A stretch of DNA of 58,738 nt from Ferruginibacter sp. (GCA_025352525.1 JANXTG010000216.1:1-58738), one strand, 5' to 3'. Counted from the first letter of the stretch, positions 1-8,851 are shown. Translations and numbers: made by a program. Notes: generated by a model not told the origin, from the sequence alone.

Positions 1-126
1 TATTTAAAGTTTTTAATTGTGCAGGTTATGTAACCTCTAAATACACTATAACATCATAATTTAGTTTTATAAAATTATAATGTTTTTAGAATTTATTTAC
101 CCATATTGTCAAATTAAAATTGAACG

Positions 127-522
127 ATGTTTACATTGAATGATATTAAAAATGCACATTCTACAGTTAAGAGTGGTGCCGATTTTCAAAATTATGTGCA
201 GGATCTTATTAAATTAGGCGTAAAAAAATATGACCTTTATGTAAGGGATGGTCATGCTTGGTATTTTGGGGATAACGATTATCAACTTAAAACTAAGTCT
301 GCTTATAAACCTTTAAATATTGCTAATATTAGCGACAAAGAAAGATTTAAGCATTATTTAAAAAATCACCAACGAGGTCAAACAGATTATCCATCGTTTT
401 GTAATCATTCAGCCGAAACGGGTGTACTAAAATGGACAGTTGATATGGATAAAATGAGTTGTACTTATTATGACAAGTTCAACAATAAAATGCTGGAAGA
501 ACACATTGCTACACCTTTATAA
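127..522 (+). CDS. DUF1398 (YbcV-like) family protein
   Basis: This 131-residue cytosolic protein has no signal peptide or membrane segment. Its layout matches the DUF1398/YbcV family: an N-terminal 'KSGADFQNYV..L..LGV..YD.YVRDG' block and a C-terminal block with 'TDYPSFC', 'ETGVLKWTVDMD' and 'CTYYD'. No biochemical function is established for the family. The gene stands alone, followed by about 190 bases without a convincing gene. The ATG start at 127 is the only start that precedes the conserved N-terminal block. Family assignment is from recalled motif similarity. Confidence 0.8.
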   Translation: MFTLNDIKNAHSTVKSGADFQNYVQDLIKLGVKKYDLYVRDGHAWYFGDNDYQLKTKSAYKPLNIANISDKERFKHYLKNHQRGQTDYPSFCNHSAETGVLKWTVDMDKMSCTYYDKFNNKMLEEHIATPL

Positions 523-716
523 GAAAAATAAAGGGATGATTGTTGGAATGCTGAAAGATTAATCTGATAAAAAATAAGGTAATATAAACTACACTTAAAA
601 AAAATGAATACTGCCTAACTAAGTTTTAATTTATTGGGTATAGGTTAAACCAATATCAATTTTAAACTAAAATATTATATCTTCATTCCTTTACTGCTAA
701 CACAAAAATATCCACT

Positions 717-1676
717 TTGAACGCTGGTATAAACAGTCCATTTTCAGTTGTTGTACTCATTCCCTTATATAATGAGGAAAAGAATGTGGCGGCTATCAGC
801 GAAGCCATCAGTAAGGTTTTTGGTACCGTTGCAAATGCAGAATACAAAATACTTTTTGTAGATGATGGGAGTAAAGATGCAACACTGGATGTTATTAAAC
901 AACTTGCTGCCGTAGATGAGAATGTAGCTTACATTAATTTCTCAAAAAACTTTGGCAAAGAAGCCGCCATGCTTGCTGGCTTTCAAAATATACCTTCTAC
1001 AATTGATGCGGTTATTACAATTGATGCCGATATGCAGCATCCTCCATCATTAATACCAACACTCATAAAACACTGGCAGGCAGGTAATGATGTAGTCTAC
1101 ACGTATCGGGAAAAAAGTAACGAGCACGTATCCTTTTTTGCTAAGACAAGTTCTAAAATGTTTTACTGGGTAATGTCAAAACTGGCAGATGTAGAACTGG
1201 AAAACGGTATTGCTGATTTTAAGATTTTTGATAGAAAAGTGCTTGCTGTAATTAAGGAAATGAAAGAAGATGCACCCTTTTTTAGAGGACTTTTTAAGTG
1301 GGTTGGTTTTAAGCAACTGGGTATTCCATACAGGGTAGAAGCACGGTTAAACGGTGAAACAAAATATCCTACCAAAGCACTTGTAAAAATAGCTCTGCAT
1401 AATATCACTTCTTTTAGCACCAAGCCGCTTACCATGGCCATCTATGTAGGTTTTTTTACATCGTTTATTTCAATTTTATATGTGCCGTATGTACTGTACA
1501 GTTTATATCAAGGAATGGCTATTTCAGGTTGGGCCTCTATTATTGCTACCATTGCTTTTTTTGGCGGTGTCCAATTAATGGTGCTCGGTATTATTGGTCT
1601 TTATTTGGGTAAAATATTTATGCAGTCTAAACAAAGACCCCGCTATATTGTAAATGAAATTAAAGCTTTGTTTTAA
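717..1676 (+). CDS. GT2 family glycosyltransferase (GtrB/ArnC/DPM1-like)
   Basis: This 319-residue protein probably moves a sugar from a nucleotide donor to polyprenyl phosphate at the cytoplasmic membrane. The GT-A domain opens with 'VVLIPLYNEEKNV', followed by 'ILFVDDGSKDAT' and the metal-binding 'ITIDADMQHPP' (DxD-type). 'LNGETKYP' is typical of the GtrB/DPM1 branch. Two membrane helices follow at about residues 235-265 and 270-300. No in-frame ATG precedes the catalytic domain, so the TTG at 717 is the best start. Its stop codon overlaps the ATG of the next gene (TAATG), so the two are probably translationally coupled. The GT87 and deacetylase genes downstream suggest that a lipid-linked sugar is made, transferred and trimmed. 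Confidence 0.88.
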   Translation: MNAGINSPFSVVVLIPLYNEEKNVAAISEAISKVFGTVANAEYKILFVDDGSKDATLDVIKQLAAVDENVAYINFSKNFGKEAAMLAGFQNIPSTIDAVITIDADMQHPPSLIPTLIKHWQAGNDVVYTYREKSNEHVSFFAKTSSKMFYWVMSKLADVELENGIADFKIFDRKVLAVIKEMKEDAPFFRGLFKWVGFKQLGIPYRVEARLNGETKYPTKALVKIALHNITSFSTKPLTMAIYVGFFTSFISILYVPYVLYSLYQGMAISGWASIIATIAFFGGVQLMVLGIIGLYLGKIFMQSKQRPRYIVNEIKALF

Positions 1677-2917
1677 TGGCGGTAACAACAAGATTGAAAC
1701 AGGCAAAGCAATGGATATTATCTGGAGATTTTTTATATAACGGGCGTCTAGCCATTTTGCTCTGGTTTGGTTTGCCAATTTTTAGTATTGTAAGAACGCT
1801 CATAGTAGATAACCGAATTAATAATTTCCTCATTTTTAGAGGAGTTTTTTATCATGCTGTAAGCAACTTAAACCTTTACAATGCATATCCGCAAGAATAT
1901 GGAGATGTTAATTTGTACGGACCAATATTCAGTATAGTAATTGCGCCTTTTGCATTGTTGCCTGTAAAACTTGGTTTTATTTTTTGGAGTCTGTTTAATG
2001 CATGGATACTTTATTATGCCATACGAAAACTGCCTATTCAAAAACAGTGGCAAAATGCAGTACTTATTTTTAGCTGTAACGAAATGCTCAACAACACTGC
2101 ATGGAGCCAGATAAACCCTTTTATACTTGCCCTGCTTATCTTGGGTTTTGTATATGCTGAAAAAGGAAAAAACGGTTGGGCACTGCTCTTTATTTTACTG
2201 GCAACATTTATAAAACTGTACGGTATTGTTGGCTTTGCATTTTATTTCTTTAATGAAAAAAAATGGTCATTTATAGTATGGGCAGTTGTATGGTCTGTTG
2301 TTTTGTTTTTATTACCGATGATAATTGCGGGCCCTTATTTTGCCACGCATTCTTATGTGGACTGGTATAATGGAGTTGTAGAAAAGGCAGCTAAAAATAT
2401 AAGAATGGATATACACAACGACCTGCAGGATATTAGTGTGATGGGTATGATAAAGCGCATATTTAATTTGCCCAATTTTAAAACAATTTGGGTGCTTTTT
2501 TTTGCGGCGGTTATGTTTGCTTTTCAGTTTTTACATGTTGCTTATTATAAAGATCTCCGCTTTAAACTTTATATACTTTGTTCGGTATGCATTGCCGTTG
2601 TTATTTTTAATACAAGTTCAGAATCGCCCACTTACATCATTGCATTCCCCATGGTTTGTGTTTGGTACCTAATGCAAACACCAACTAAAATTAATAATGC
2701 ACTGTTTATTTTTGCATTGTTGTTAACCTGTTATTCTTACTCTGATATTTTTACACCATACGTGCGCACACATATCGTAAGGCCCTATTCTTTAAAAGCT
2801 TTACCTTGTTTTGTAATATGGATAATTTTAAGCTTGCAGCTGTATACCAAACAATTTTTACAGGTTGACCTTGCCCGGAAAAGAAAAAATAAATCTGCTT
2901 TAAATGATGCTGTTTAA
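1676..2917 (+). CDS. GT87-like polyprenyl-phosphate-sugar glycosyltransferase (DUF2029)
   Basis: This 413-residue integral membrane protein has roughly ten hydrophobic helices spread along its length. The pattern resembles GT87/DUF2029 mannosyltransferases of the GT-C class, which use a polyprenyl-phosphate sugar as donor on the outer face of the inner membrane. Visible family traits are an early extracytoplasmic loop with acidic and aromatic residues ('NLYNAYPQEYGDVNLYGPIFS'-type region, about residues 66-87) and the 'NPFILALLILGF' helix. It overlaps the upstream GT2 gene by one base and the downstream deacetylase gene by 14 bases. The upstream GT2 is the likely supplier of its donor. Acceptor unknown. 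Confidence 0.82.
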   Translation: MAVTTRLKQAKQWILSGDFLYNGRLAILLWFGLPIFSIVRTLIVDNRINNFLIFRGVFYHAVSNLNLYNAYPQEYGDVNLYGPIFSIVIAPFALLPVKLGFIFWSLFNAWILYYAIRKLPIQKQWQNAVLIFSCNEMLNNTAWSQINPFILALLILGFVYAEKGKNGWALLFILLATFIKLYGIVGFAFYFFNEKKWSFIVWAVVWSVVLFLLPMIIAGPYFATHSYVDWYNGVVEKAAKNIRMDIHNDLQDISVMGMIKRIFNLPNFKTIWVLFFAAVMFAFQFLHVAYYKDLRFKLYILCSVCIAVVIFNTSSESPTYIIAFPMVCVWYLMQTPTKINNALFIFALLLTCYSYSDIFTPYVRTHIVRPYSLKALPCFVIWIILSLQLYTKQFLQVDLARKRKNKSALNDAV

Positions 2918-3677
2918 ACAACCAACCATATTGCTGACGTTTGATGTGGAAGAATTTGATTTGCCACTCGAGTTTAAAGAAGAGATTGCTTTACACCGAC
3001 AGATGGAAATTGGTAAAGAAGGTCTCGATGTAATTACCAATGTTATAAATGAACATGCTGTTGCATGTACACTCTTTACTACAGGTTCATTTGCTAAAAC
3101 TTATCCCGGGGTGATAAAAGATTTATCAGTTAAACATGAAATTGCTTCTCATGCACTTTTTCATTCTACATTTAAATTAACCGATCTGCTCGAATCAAAG
3201 CTGCTGTTGCAGGATATTACCGGTAAGCCTGTAGAGGGTTTTAGAATGCCCAGAATGAAGCCGGTAAATGTTTTTGACCTTAAAAATGCAGGTTACACTT
3301 ACGATGCGTCTATCAACCCAACTATTTTACCGGGTCGGTATAACAACCTTCACCTTTCAAGAACTTTTTACAGAGAAAACTATTTTTTAAGAATGCCAGG
3401 GTCTGTTACACCAAATCTGCGTATTCCATTGTTCTGGCTTAGTTTTAAAAACTTTCCTTATAAATTATACCTTAAATTAGCCATGCAAACCTTACAAAAA
3501 GATAATTATTTATCGCTGTATTTTCATCCATGGGAGTTTATAGATATCAGTAGTTTTAAATTGCCATTTTATATAAAAAGGTTATCAGGAATTGCACTGA
3601 CAGAAAGACTTAATTTACTGATTCATGATCTTAAAAAAGTTGCAGAATTCAGTTCTGTAAAAGATTATATTAATTAA
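2904..3677 (+). CDS. Polysaccharide deacetylase family protein (NodB-like)
   Basis: This 257-residue protein is a divergent NodB/CE4-type deacetylase. The first block 'LLTFDVEEFDLP' supplies the acidic residues, 'HEIASHALFH' the two metal-binding histidines, 'EGFRMPRM' replaces the usual RxPY motif, and 'LYFHPWEF' supplies the late histidine. The FHPWE ending is characteristic of deacetylases in exopolysaccharide and lipid-linked glycan clusters. There is no signal peptide, so it probably acts on the cytosolic face. It starts 14 bases inside the preceding gene, in a different frame, making a tight three-gene unit. The inferred role is removal of an N-acetyl group from a sugar attached by the two upstream enzymes. 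Confidence 0.85.
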   Translation: MMLFKQPTILLTFDVEEFDLPLEFKEEIALHRQMEIGKEGLDVITNVINEHAVACTLFTTGSFAKTYPGVIKDLSVKHEIASHALFHSTFKLTDLLESKLLLQDITGKPVEGFRMPRMKPVNVFDLKNAGYTYDASINPTILPGRYNNLHLSRTFYRENYFLRMPGSVTPNLRIPLFWLSFKNFPYKLYLKLAMQTLQKDNYLSLYFHPWEFIDISSFKLPFYIKRLSGIALTERLNLLIHDLKKVAEFSSVKDYIN

Positions 3678-3779
3678 GATATTATAAAATAATAATCTGT
3701 CTGTATTAATGCTTTGAATGCCCTAAAAATTGTGGTGAAAGATTTGCAGGGAAGTTTATTTAACTAAAATTAAATTATT

Positions 3780-3986
3780 ATGACAGACCAAACCGTAGAA
3801 AATAAAAGCAGAAAAGAACAGCACAAAGATGCAGCAGTAAAACCAGAGCCCGAAACATTGCATACACCTGACCCACAGGATAAAATGGAAGGGCCCATAT
3901 CATCACTTGTACAGGGATTGAAAGATGGTTTGGATAATGATGAAACCCAAAAAGAAGCAGATAAAGAAAAAGACAGAAAAATGTAA
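3780..3986 (+). CDS. Small hydrophilic protein of unknown function
   Basis: This 68-residue protein is almost entirely Lys, Glu, Asp and Gln, without hydrophobic segments. It is probably disordered apart from a short stretch around 'GPISSLVQGLKDGLDND'. I do not recognise a family. The coding call rests on a clean ATG after an A/T-rich leader and on its position 100 bases after the deacetylase gene with a bidirectional terminator just downstream. It could be a stress-related disordered protein, but nothing in the sequence proves that. Confidence 0.5.
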   Translation: MTDQTVENKSRKEQHKDAAVKPEPETLHTPDPQDKMEGPISSLVQGLKDGLDNDETQKEADKEKDRKM

Positions 3987-4028
3987 AAAGGCTTTCTTTT
4001 GTTTTCTTAAATAAAATATTTCTTAAAA

Positions 4029-4147
4029 TAAAAGAGGCTGTCTCATAAGTACGAGTCAGCCTCTTTTTATTCGGATCCCTATCGGAGAGGGAATGTCATT
4101 TAAGCAGATCTCAGAGCCTTTTTTTTATAATGAGACAGCCTCTTTTA
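4029..4147. repeat. Three-armed inverted repeat / bidirectional terminator
   Basis: An 18-base arm at 4029-4046 (TAAAAGAGGCTGTCTCAT) is a perfect inverted repeat of 4130-4147. A third arm at 4055-4065 (GAGTCAGCCTC) also pairs with the first, with one mismatch. The first and middle arms form a hairpin followed by TTTTTA on the plus strand and TTTTATTTTA on the minus strand. It lies between convergent genes (ending at 3986 and 4166), so a bidirectional terminator is the simplest function. The perfect outer arms enclosing 119 bases also resemble a miniature inverted-repeat element or the remnant ends of an insertion sequence. No target-site duplication is visible. Confidence 0.7.
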
Positions 4148-4165
4148 AAATACATTATAAATATT

Positions 4166-5098
4166 TTATCTTCTTATTCTTTCTCTGCCGATAATTACGC
4201 TTAGTTTTAAACAGACAGTAAAATAACCATCTGTATTTTTAGGATTTCCCCTTCTGCCATTAATGCCACCATGTTTTTCCAGTTGCTGGTCATAAAGTGC
4301 TCTTGCGTTAATAGCTTTCTGAGAGCCTACGCCAAAATATTTATCAAACAAAGCAGGATCAATATAAGTAGTACTTAAATCGTCAAGATAATCAGTAAAA
4401 GTTGTACGATAAACTACCTCTGCTCGTGCATTAATGAGTGGTGATACCTCATACTTTACACCTGCGCCTAAAGGGATGTTTATCTGGTTTAATTTATACA
4501 CTTTTCTCTCAGGATATTCGGCAAAGCCCTGGCCTTCTGTACTTAAGGGTTGCAAATCAATGTACCTGTTACCCTGTTTTGTTTGCGGGTTAAATGAAAA
4601 ATAACCAATACCACCAACAATGTAAGGTGAGGTGCGTGGAGGTGTTGTTTCTTTTGCCGGCCAATCTATAAAAATATACATTGGATGTAATTCCAGCATA
4701 GCTGTTACGTCGATTATATAACTTCTAAAATTTAGGTTCCTGTTAAAACGTTCTTTAGCAATATCTGTGACACCAACCAAAACGTTGTCGTTTCCTGAAA
4801 TCTGTCCAAAAGTACCTTCTAATCTTAATGCAACTGCATTTTTGTAAGCTGCACTAAAAAAAACGCCACCGCTTATATGGGTTTTGCCGATGTTTAAATC
4901 TTTCAAAAATTTTGTTCCTATTCCCTTCTTTCCGCCCATATCGGTAAGACAATTCATGGCATTTACTGAAATGCCTGCTTCATATAAAATAGGATTGTCG
5001 TAATATTCACCATCAAAAAAATAATACTGGGCACTGGTATTTTTTGAACCAATTAATAAACCAATAATTAAACCTGTAGTAAAAAATATGTTTTTCAT
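4166..5098 (-). CDS. Secreted outer-membrane beta-barrel-like protein
   Basis: This 310-residue protein begins with a signal peptide (MKNIFFTTGLIIGLLIGS...TSAQ, cleavage about residue 23). The mature part is rich in alternating hydrophobic and polar residues, with glycine- and tyrosine-rich turns ('YIVGGIGYFSFNP', 'GAGVKYEVSPLINARAEV'). The chain ends in an amphipathic strand, 'GYFTVCLKLSVIIGRERIRR'. This is typical of small Bacteroidota outer-membrane barrels of the OmpA/PorT type. No enzymatic motif is visible. It lies 59 bases downstream of nth on the same strand and is convergent with the small gene to its left. Confidence 0.7.
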   Translation of the reverse strand: MKNIFFTTGLIIGLLIGSKNTSAQYYFFDGEYYDNPILYEAGISVNAMNCLTDMGGKKGIGTKFLKDLNIGKTHISGGVFFSAAYKNAVALRLEGTFGQISGNDNVLVGVTDIAKERFNRNLNFRSYIIDVTAMLELHPMYIFIDWPAKETTPPRTSPYIVGGIGYFSFNPQTKQGNRYIDLQPLSTEGQGFAEYPERKVYKLNQINIPLGAGVKYEVSPLINARAEVVYRTTFTDYLDDLSTTYIDPALFDKYFGVGSQKAINARALYDQQLEKHGGINGRRGNPKNTDGYFTVCLKLSVIIGRERIRR

Positions 5099-5157
5099 TA
5101 CGATACTTATTGAAGATATAAACTTTTATTTTAATAATAAATTTACAAAATAATGCA

Positions 5158-5820
5158 TTACGCTTTGCTTTTGAAAAATTCAAATTCATGCTTGACATAA
5201 AATTTGCATACCGGCTTCAGCCCACATTCGGAACATTTTGGTTTTCTTGCCACACAAGTATAACGGCCATGTAATATTAACCAATGGTGTGTACGGTACA
5301 CATATTCTTTTGGCAGGTGCCTTATTAATTGCTTTTCGGTTGCTATAGGATTTTTTGCACCCACAGTCAAACCTATTCTTGCACTTACTCTAAACACATG
5401 CGTATCGACTGCCATGTTTGGTTGTTCATCAATCACAGAAGTTACTACGTTAGCAGTTTTTCTGCCAACACCCGGTAACTCTACCAATTCATCTACTGTC
5501 ATTGGTACAACCCCGTGATACTTATCTACCAGCAGTTTGCTCATACCTGCCAAATGTTTTGCTTTGTTGTTAGGGTATGATATACTTTTTATTAACGCAA
5601 AAAGTTCCTCCACTGTTGCTTTGCTCATTGATAAAGCATCAGGATATTTTTCAAAGATAAAGGGAGTGGTCATATTCACTCTTTTATCTGTGCATTGTGC
5701 AGATAAAATTACCGATACCAATAACTGAAATGGATCATCGTAAATTAACTCTGTTTCCGCTTCAGGCGCATGTTCTAAAAAATATGCAATAATAAATTTG
5801 TATCTGTCACCTATTTTCAT
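5158..5820 (-). CDS. nth: Endonuclease III (DNA glycosylase/AP lyase)
   Basis: Endonuclease III removes oxidised pyrimidines and cleaves the resulting abasic site in base excision repair. The 220-residue length is typical. The helix-hairpin-helix 'LPGVGRKTANVV' carries the catalytic lysine (K121), and 'AVDTHVFRVSARIG' carries the catalytic aspartate (D139). The [4Fe-4S] ligands follow the canonical C-x6-C-x2-C-x5-C spacing (C189, C196, C199, C205). Its ATG directly abuts the T-run of an intrinsic terminator belonging to the preceding gene, so it probably depends on read-through or on a promoter overlapping that hairpin. Confidence 0.97.
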   Translation of the reverse strand: MKIGDRYKFIIAYFLEHAPEAETELIYDDPFQLLVSVILSAQCTDKRVNMTTPFIFEKYPDALSMSKATVEELFALIKSISYPNNKAKHLAGMSKLLVDKYHGVVPMTVDELVELPGVGRKTANVVTSVIDEQPNMAVDTHVFRVSARIGLTVGAKNPIATEKQLIRHLPKEYVYRTHHWLILHGRYTCVARKPKCSECGLKPVCKFYVKHEFEFFKSKA

Positions 5821-5848
5821 AAAAAAGCCCGCAGTTTAAAGTACGGGC
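5821..5848 (-). terminator. Intrinsic terminator touching the nth start codon
   Basis: On the minus strand a 7-bp stem (GCCCGTA paired with TGCGGGC, one G-U pair) with an 8-base loop is followed by six T residues. The T-run ends directly against the nth ATG. It ends the transcript of the small gene at 5873-6115. Confidence 0.7.
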
Positions 5849-5872
5849 CATAAGATTTAATAATAATTGTTT

Positions 5873-6115
5873 TTAATCGTGTGAGTGCAGCTCTATAACC
5901 CCTCGTTCTGCATAATTAAGTATATTATCCACCGATCTGCTGTTCGGGGATATTAATTTTATTTGATCGAGACGAGATTTTGCAGTTTTTAAAACCTGAA
6001 ATCTTTCCTGCAAGTCAACATCTGTTTCTAATAATTGCTGTATGTATTCTATCTTTTCTGCAGAACCCTCATTATACAAATAGTTAAGAAGGTCATCCTG
6101 CGTGATATTCGCCAT
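5873..6115 (-). CDS. Small cytosolic protein of unknown function
   Basis: This 80-residue, mostly helical, acidic protein starts 'MANITQDDLLNYLYNEGSAE', which looks like the N-terminal helix pair of Bacteroidota anti-sigma-type proteins ('DLLxYLYNE') without their zinc-binding histidine or cysteines. There is no membrane segment. It follows the FtsB-like gene on the same strand and is ended by a clear terminator. I do not assign a function. Confidence 0.6.
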   Translation of the reverse strand: MANITQDDLLNYLYNEGSAEKIEYIQQLLETDVDLQERFQVLKTAKSRLDQIKLISPNSRSVDNILNYAERGVIELHSHD

Positions 6116-6195
6116 AAATTCTTTTAAATGGTTAAAAAAGTCTCTTTACCAACTAATAACGCAAACATAATAAACATATTGTTTGATGATCAATA

Positions 6196-6495
6196 TTATT
6201 GTGGCATTTTAACTATAAATAAGTCTTCATTGTCTTTTTTCATAAAGAACTTCTCTCTTGCATATTTTTCAATCGATGCTGCATCAGTCTTTAAAAGAGA
6301 TAATTCCTTTTTAGTATCCTTTATTAATATTGTTAGATGGTGCTCACTCAGCTTCAATTCTTTTAATTTATTGTTTCTGGATGTTATCAGGCCCCAATCT
6401 TTAGGATCGAAAAATAACATCCATATCACAAACCCTACAGCTGCAATAAAGTATTTGTTTTTTAAAACATTTAAAACAGGAGTAATAAATTTCAT
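6196..6495 (-). CDS. Septum formation initiator, FtsB/DivIC-like
   Basis: This 99-residue bitopic protein has a short cytosolic N-terminus, one membrane helix (about residues 14-30, 'YFIAAVGFVIWMLFFD') and a periplasmic coiled coil (about residues 38-75). It ends in the family signature 'IEKYAREKFFMKKDNEDLFIVK'. This matches FtsB/DivIC, which join FtsL and FtsQ in the divisome and help activate septal peptidoglycan synthesis. It begins 16 bases after the eno stop, an order often seen in Bacteroidota, so the two genes are probably co-transcribed. Confidence 0.88.
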   Translation of the reverse strand: MKFITPVLNVLKNKYFIAAVGFVIWMLFFDPKDWGLITSRNNKLKELKLSEHHLTILIKDTKKELSLLKTDAASIEKYAREKFFMKKDNEDLFIVKMPQ

Positions 6496-6511
6496 ACTTT
6501 TAAATTAATGA

Positions 6512-7801
6512 TTATTTACCGAATTTTATTTTGCCTGCAGGATACTGGCCACTGTCAGCCAATATTTCTTCAATTCTTAAAAGCTGGTTGTATTTTGCCA
6601 TTCGGTCACTACGGCTTGCAGAACCGGTTTTAATTTGTCCGCAATTTAGTGCAACTGCAAGGTCAGCAATCGTACTGTCTTCTGTTTCACCACTCCGGTG
6701 GCTCATAATTGTATTGTAACCTGCCTGTTGTGCCATGCTTACTGCATTAATGGTTTCGGTAAGTGTCCCAATCTGGTTCACTTTAACCAACAAAGCATTG
6801 GCAATATCTTCTTTAATTCCCCTTGCTAAACGTTCTACATTGGTTACAAATAGGTCATCTCCTACAATCTGGCATTTTTTACCCAACGATTCAGTCATCA
6901 TCTTCCAGCCTTTCCAGTCATCTTCGGCCATACCGTCTTCTATAGAAATAATCGGATATTGTTTAACCCAACTTTCCCAGTATTTCACTAATTGCTCACT
7001 TGTCATTTTCTTGCCGTCGCTCTTATGGAAGATGTATTTTTTCTCTTTGGCATTCCACAACTCACTATTGGCGGCATCCATAGCTATACTAATCTGGCTG
7101 CCTGTTTTATAACCTGCTGCCTGTATTGCTTCCAATACTGTTTCTATTGCTTCTTCGTTGCTTTGAATGTTTGGTGCAAATCCACCTTCATCACCTACGT
7201 TTGTACTGTATCCTTTTTTCTTAAGTACGGTTTTAAGCGCATGAAAAATCTCAACACCCCATTGCAGACCTTCACTAAAAGTTTTTGCACCTACGGGCAT
7301 TACCATAAATTCCTGAAAATCTATTTTATTATCTGCATGCGCACCTCCGTTTAAAATATTCATCATCGGTATAGGTAAAATCTTTGCATTTGTACCGCCA
7401 ATATATCTGTACAATGGTAAGTTAGCTTCCAATGCTGCGGCTTTCGCTACTGCAAGACTCACTGCTAACATTGCATTTGCACCTAATTTACTTTTGTTTG
7501 CAGTACCATCAAGTTCACACATCATGGCATCAATACCGGTTTGGTCAGCAACATCCCAGCCAACAAGTGTTTCGGCTAAAACTGTATTTACATTGTTTAC
7601 AGCTTTTAAAACAGATTTGCCGCCATAGTAATTTTTTTTATTATCACGCAATTCAACTGCTTCATGTATGCCTGTGCTGGCGCCACTTGGTACTGCGGCA
7701 CGTCCAAGTCTTTCATTTTCTGTAAGAATATCTACCTCTACTGTAGGGTTACCACGACTGTCTAAAATTTGGCGGGCATAAATGGATGCGATGTAGCTCA
7801 T
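6512..7801 (-). CDS. eno: Enolase (phosphopyruvate hydratase)
   Basis: Enolase interconverts 2-phosphoglycerate and phosphoenolpyruvate in glycolysis. The 429-residue length is standard. The protein starts with the conserved '[16 protein letters not shown]' and contains the mobile loop 'VPSGASTG'. It has 'GDEGGFAPN' with the acid/base glutamate, the Mg-binding '[11 protein letters not shown]' and 'VGDDLFVTN', the catalytic-lysine block '[10 protein letters not shown]', and '[10 protein letters not shown]'. Upstream there is a 109-base gap to gldA with a good promoter core. Confidence 0.99.
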   Translation of the reverse strand: MSYIASIYARQILDSRGNPTVEVDILTENERLGRAAVPSGASTGIHEAVELRDNKKNYYGGKSVLKAVNNVNTVLAETLVGWDVADQTGIDAMMCELDGTANKSKLGANAMLAVSLAVAKAAALEANLPLYRYIGGTNAKILPIPMMNILNGGAHADNKIDFQEFMVMPVGAKTFSEGLQWGVEIFHALKTVLKKKGYSTNVGDEGGFAPNIQSNEEAIETVLEAIQAAGYKTGSQISIAMDAANSELWNAKEKKYIFHKSDGKKMTSEQLVKYWESWVKQYPIISIEDGMAEDDWKGWKMMTESLGKKCQIVGDDLFVTNVERLARGIKEDIANALLVKVNQIGTLTETINAVSMAQQAGYNTIMSHRSGETEDSTIADLAVALNCGQIKTGSASRSDRMAKYNQLLRIEEILADSGQYPAGKIKFGK

Positions 7802-7863
7802 TTCGGTTTAATAGGTTTTGAAGTTTAAGGGCCTCGAAGATAAAAGATGCCTTTTTAATATTT

Positions 7864-7871
7864 CAAATTTA
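7864..7871 (-). promoter_or_regulatory. Putative promoter -7 element for eno
   Basis: The minus strand reads TAAATTTG, an exact match to the Bacteroidota TAnnTTTG core, about 62 bases upstream of the eno ATG. No convincing -33 TTTG was seen at the expected spacing, so the call rests on one element. Confidence 0.4.
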
Positions 7872-7910
7872 TAAATAAAATTTGGTTTCTGTATGTCGAA
7901 AATATCAGTA

Positions 7911-8819
7911 TCAGGCAGAAGTCGTTAAATCTCTAAACACATCTTCCAGGCTGTTGTTTTGGTTTTGCAGCGAAACGATGTTTAAGTTTTTATCGATGCT
8001 CAACTTAAGTATTTGTTTGCGCAGGTTTTCAGCATCGTTTGTTTGTATGCGAAAAGTATTACCGTTAGAAGATATATTTATGGCGGCCTGTAAATTCTTA
8101 AGGTCACTTATATCGATATCTTCTTGAAAAGTTACACTAACAAACTGTTGCCCTGCTTTTGCAAGTTGTAAGTTTTGCAGGCTGTCGTCTGCTACAATAT
8201 TTCCTTTGTTGATGATGATTACCCGGTCGCAAATGGCTTCTACTTCCTGCAAAATATGCGATGAAAACAGAACGGTTTTATTTTTTGCCAATGCCTTGAT
8301 CACGTTTCTTATTTCTATGATCTGGTTGGGGTCTAACCCTGAAGTTGGTTCATCTAAAATTAATACTTCAGGCTCATGAATAAGCGCTGCAGCAAGCCCC
8401 ACACGCTGTTTGTAACCTTTGCTCAATTGCCCTATTTTTTTATTAGCTTCCAGTGTAAGCCCAACGGTTTTAATTATTTCTTCTGTTCTTTCTTTGCTGT
8501 TTTTTAATTGATGAACACCTGCGGTAAATAATAAATACTCCCGTACATACATTTCGAAATACAAAGGATTTGCCTCCGGCAGATAACCGATCTTCTTTTT
8601 GCTTTCAACATTATTTTTTGTAACATTAATTCCACAAACTTGTATGTTGCCGGCATCTGCATCAAGATAGCCGGTTATCATTTTCATGGTAGTAGATTTA
8701 CCAGCACCGTTTGGCCCAAGGAAACCTACAATTTCTCCTTTATTTACATTAAAAGAAATATTATTTACAGCTTTTTGTATACCGTAATTTTTAGAAAGAT
8801 TGCTTATGCTGATGGACAT
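7911..8819 (-). CDS. gldA: Gliding-motility-type ABC transporter ATPase, GldA-like
   Basis: This 302-residue ABC ATPase has Walker A 'GFLGPNGAGKSTTMKMI', Q-loop region 'IGYLPEANPLYFEM', signature 'QLSKGYKQRVGLAAAL', Walker B 'VLILDEPTSGLDPNQ' and switch histidine 'LFSSHILQEVEAICDRV'. The C-terminal DUF4162-like extension (about residues 220-302) and the 'PEANPLYFEMYVREYL' segment match GldA of Bacteroidota. In Flavobacterium, GldA works with the GldF and GldG membrane proteins and was first linked to gliding. Those partners are not in this window, so gliding itself cannot be claimed. Confidence 0.88.
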   Translation of the reverse strand: MSISISNLSKNYGIQKAVNNISFNVNKGEIVGFLGPNGAGKSTTMKMITGYLDADAGNIQVCGINVTKNNVESKKKIGYLPEANPLYFEMYVREYLLFTAGVHQLKNSKERTEEIIKTVGLTLEANKKIGQLSKGYKQRVGLAAALIHEPEVLILDEPTSGLDPNQIIEIRNVIKALAKNKTVLFSSHILQEVEAICDRVIIINKGNIVADDSLQNLQLAKAGQQFVSVTFQEDIDISDLKNLQAAINISSNGNTFRIQTNDAENLRKQILKLSIDKNLNIVSLQNQNNSLEDVFRDLTTSA

Positions 8820-8843
8820 TTAAATCTGTATTGTTGTGCCTTT

Positions 8844-8851
8844 CAAAATTA
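8844..8851 (-). promoter_or_regulatory. Putative promoter -7 element for gldA
   Basis: The minus strand reads TAATTTTG, an exact TAnnTTTG match, about 25 bases before the gldA ATG. It lies just downstream of the ricT terminator, which fits a new transcription unit. Confidence 0.4.

Noticed and set aside
6735-7354. Open frames on the plus strand within eno
   Set aside because: They are antisense to an unambiguous enolase gene and show no protein-like features.
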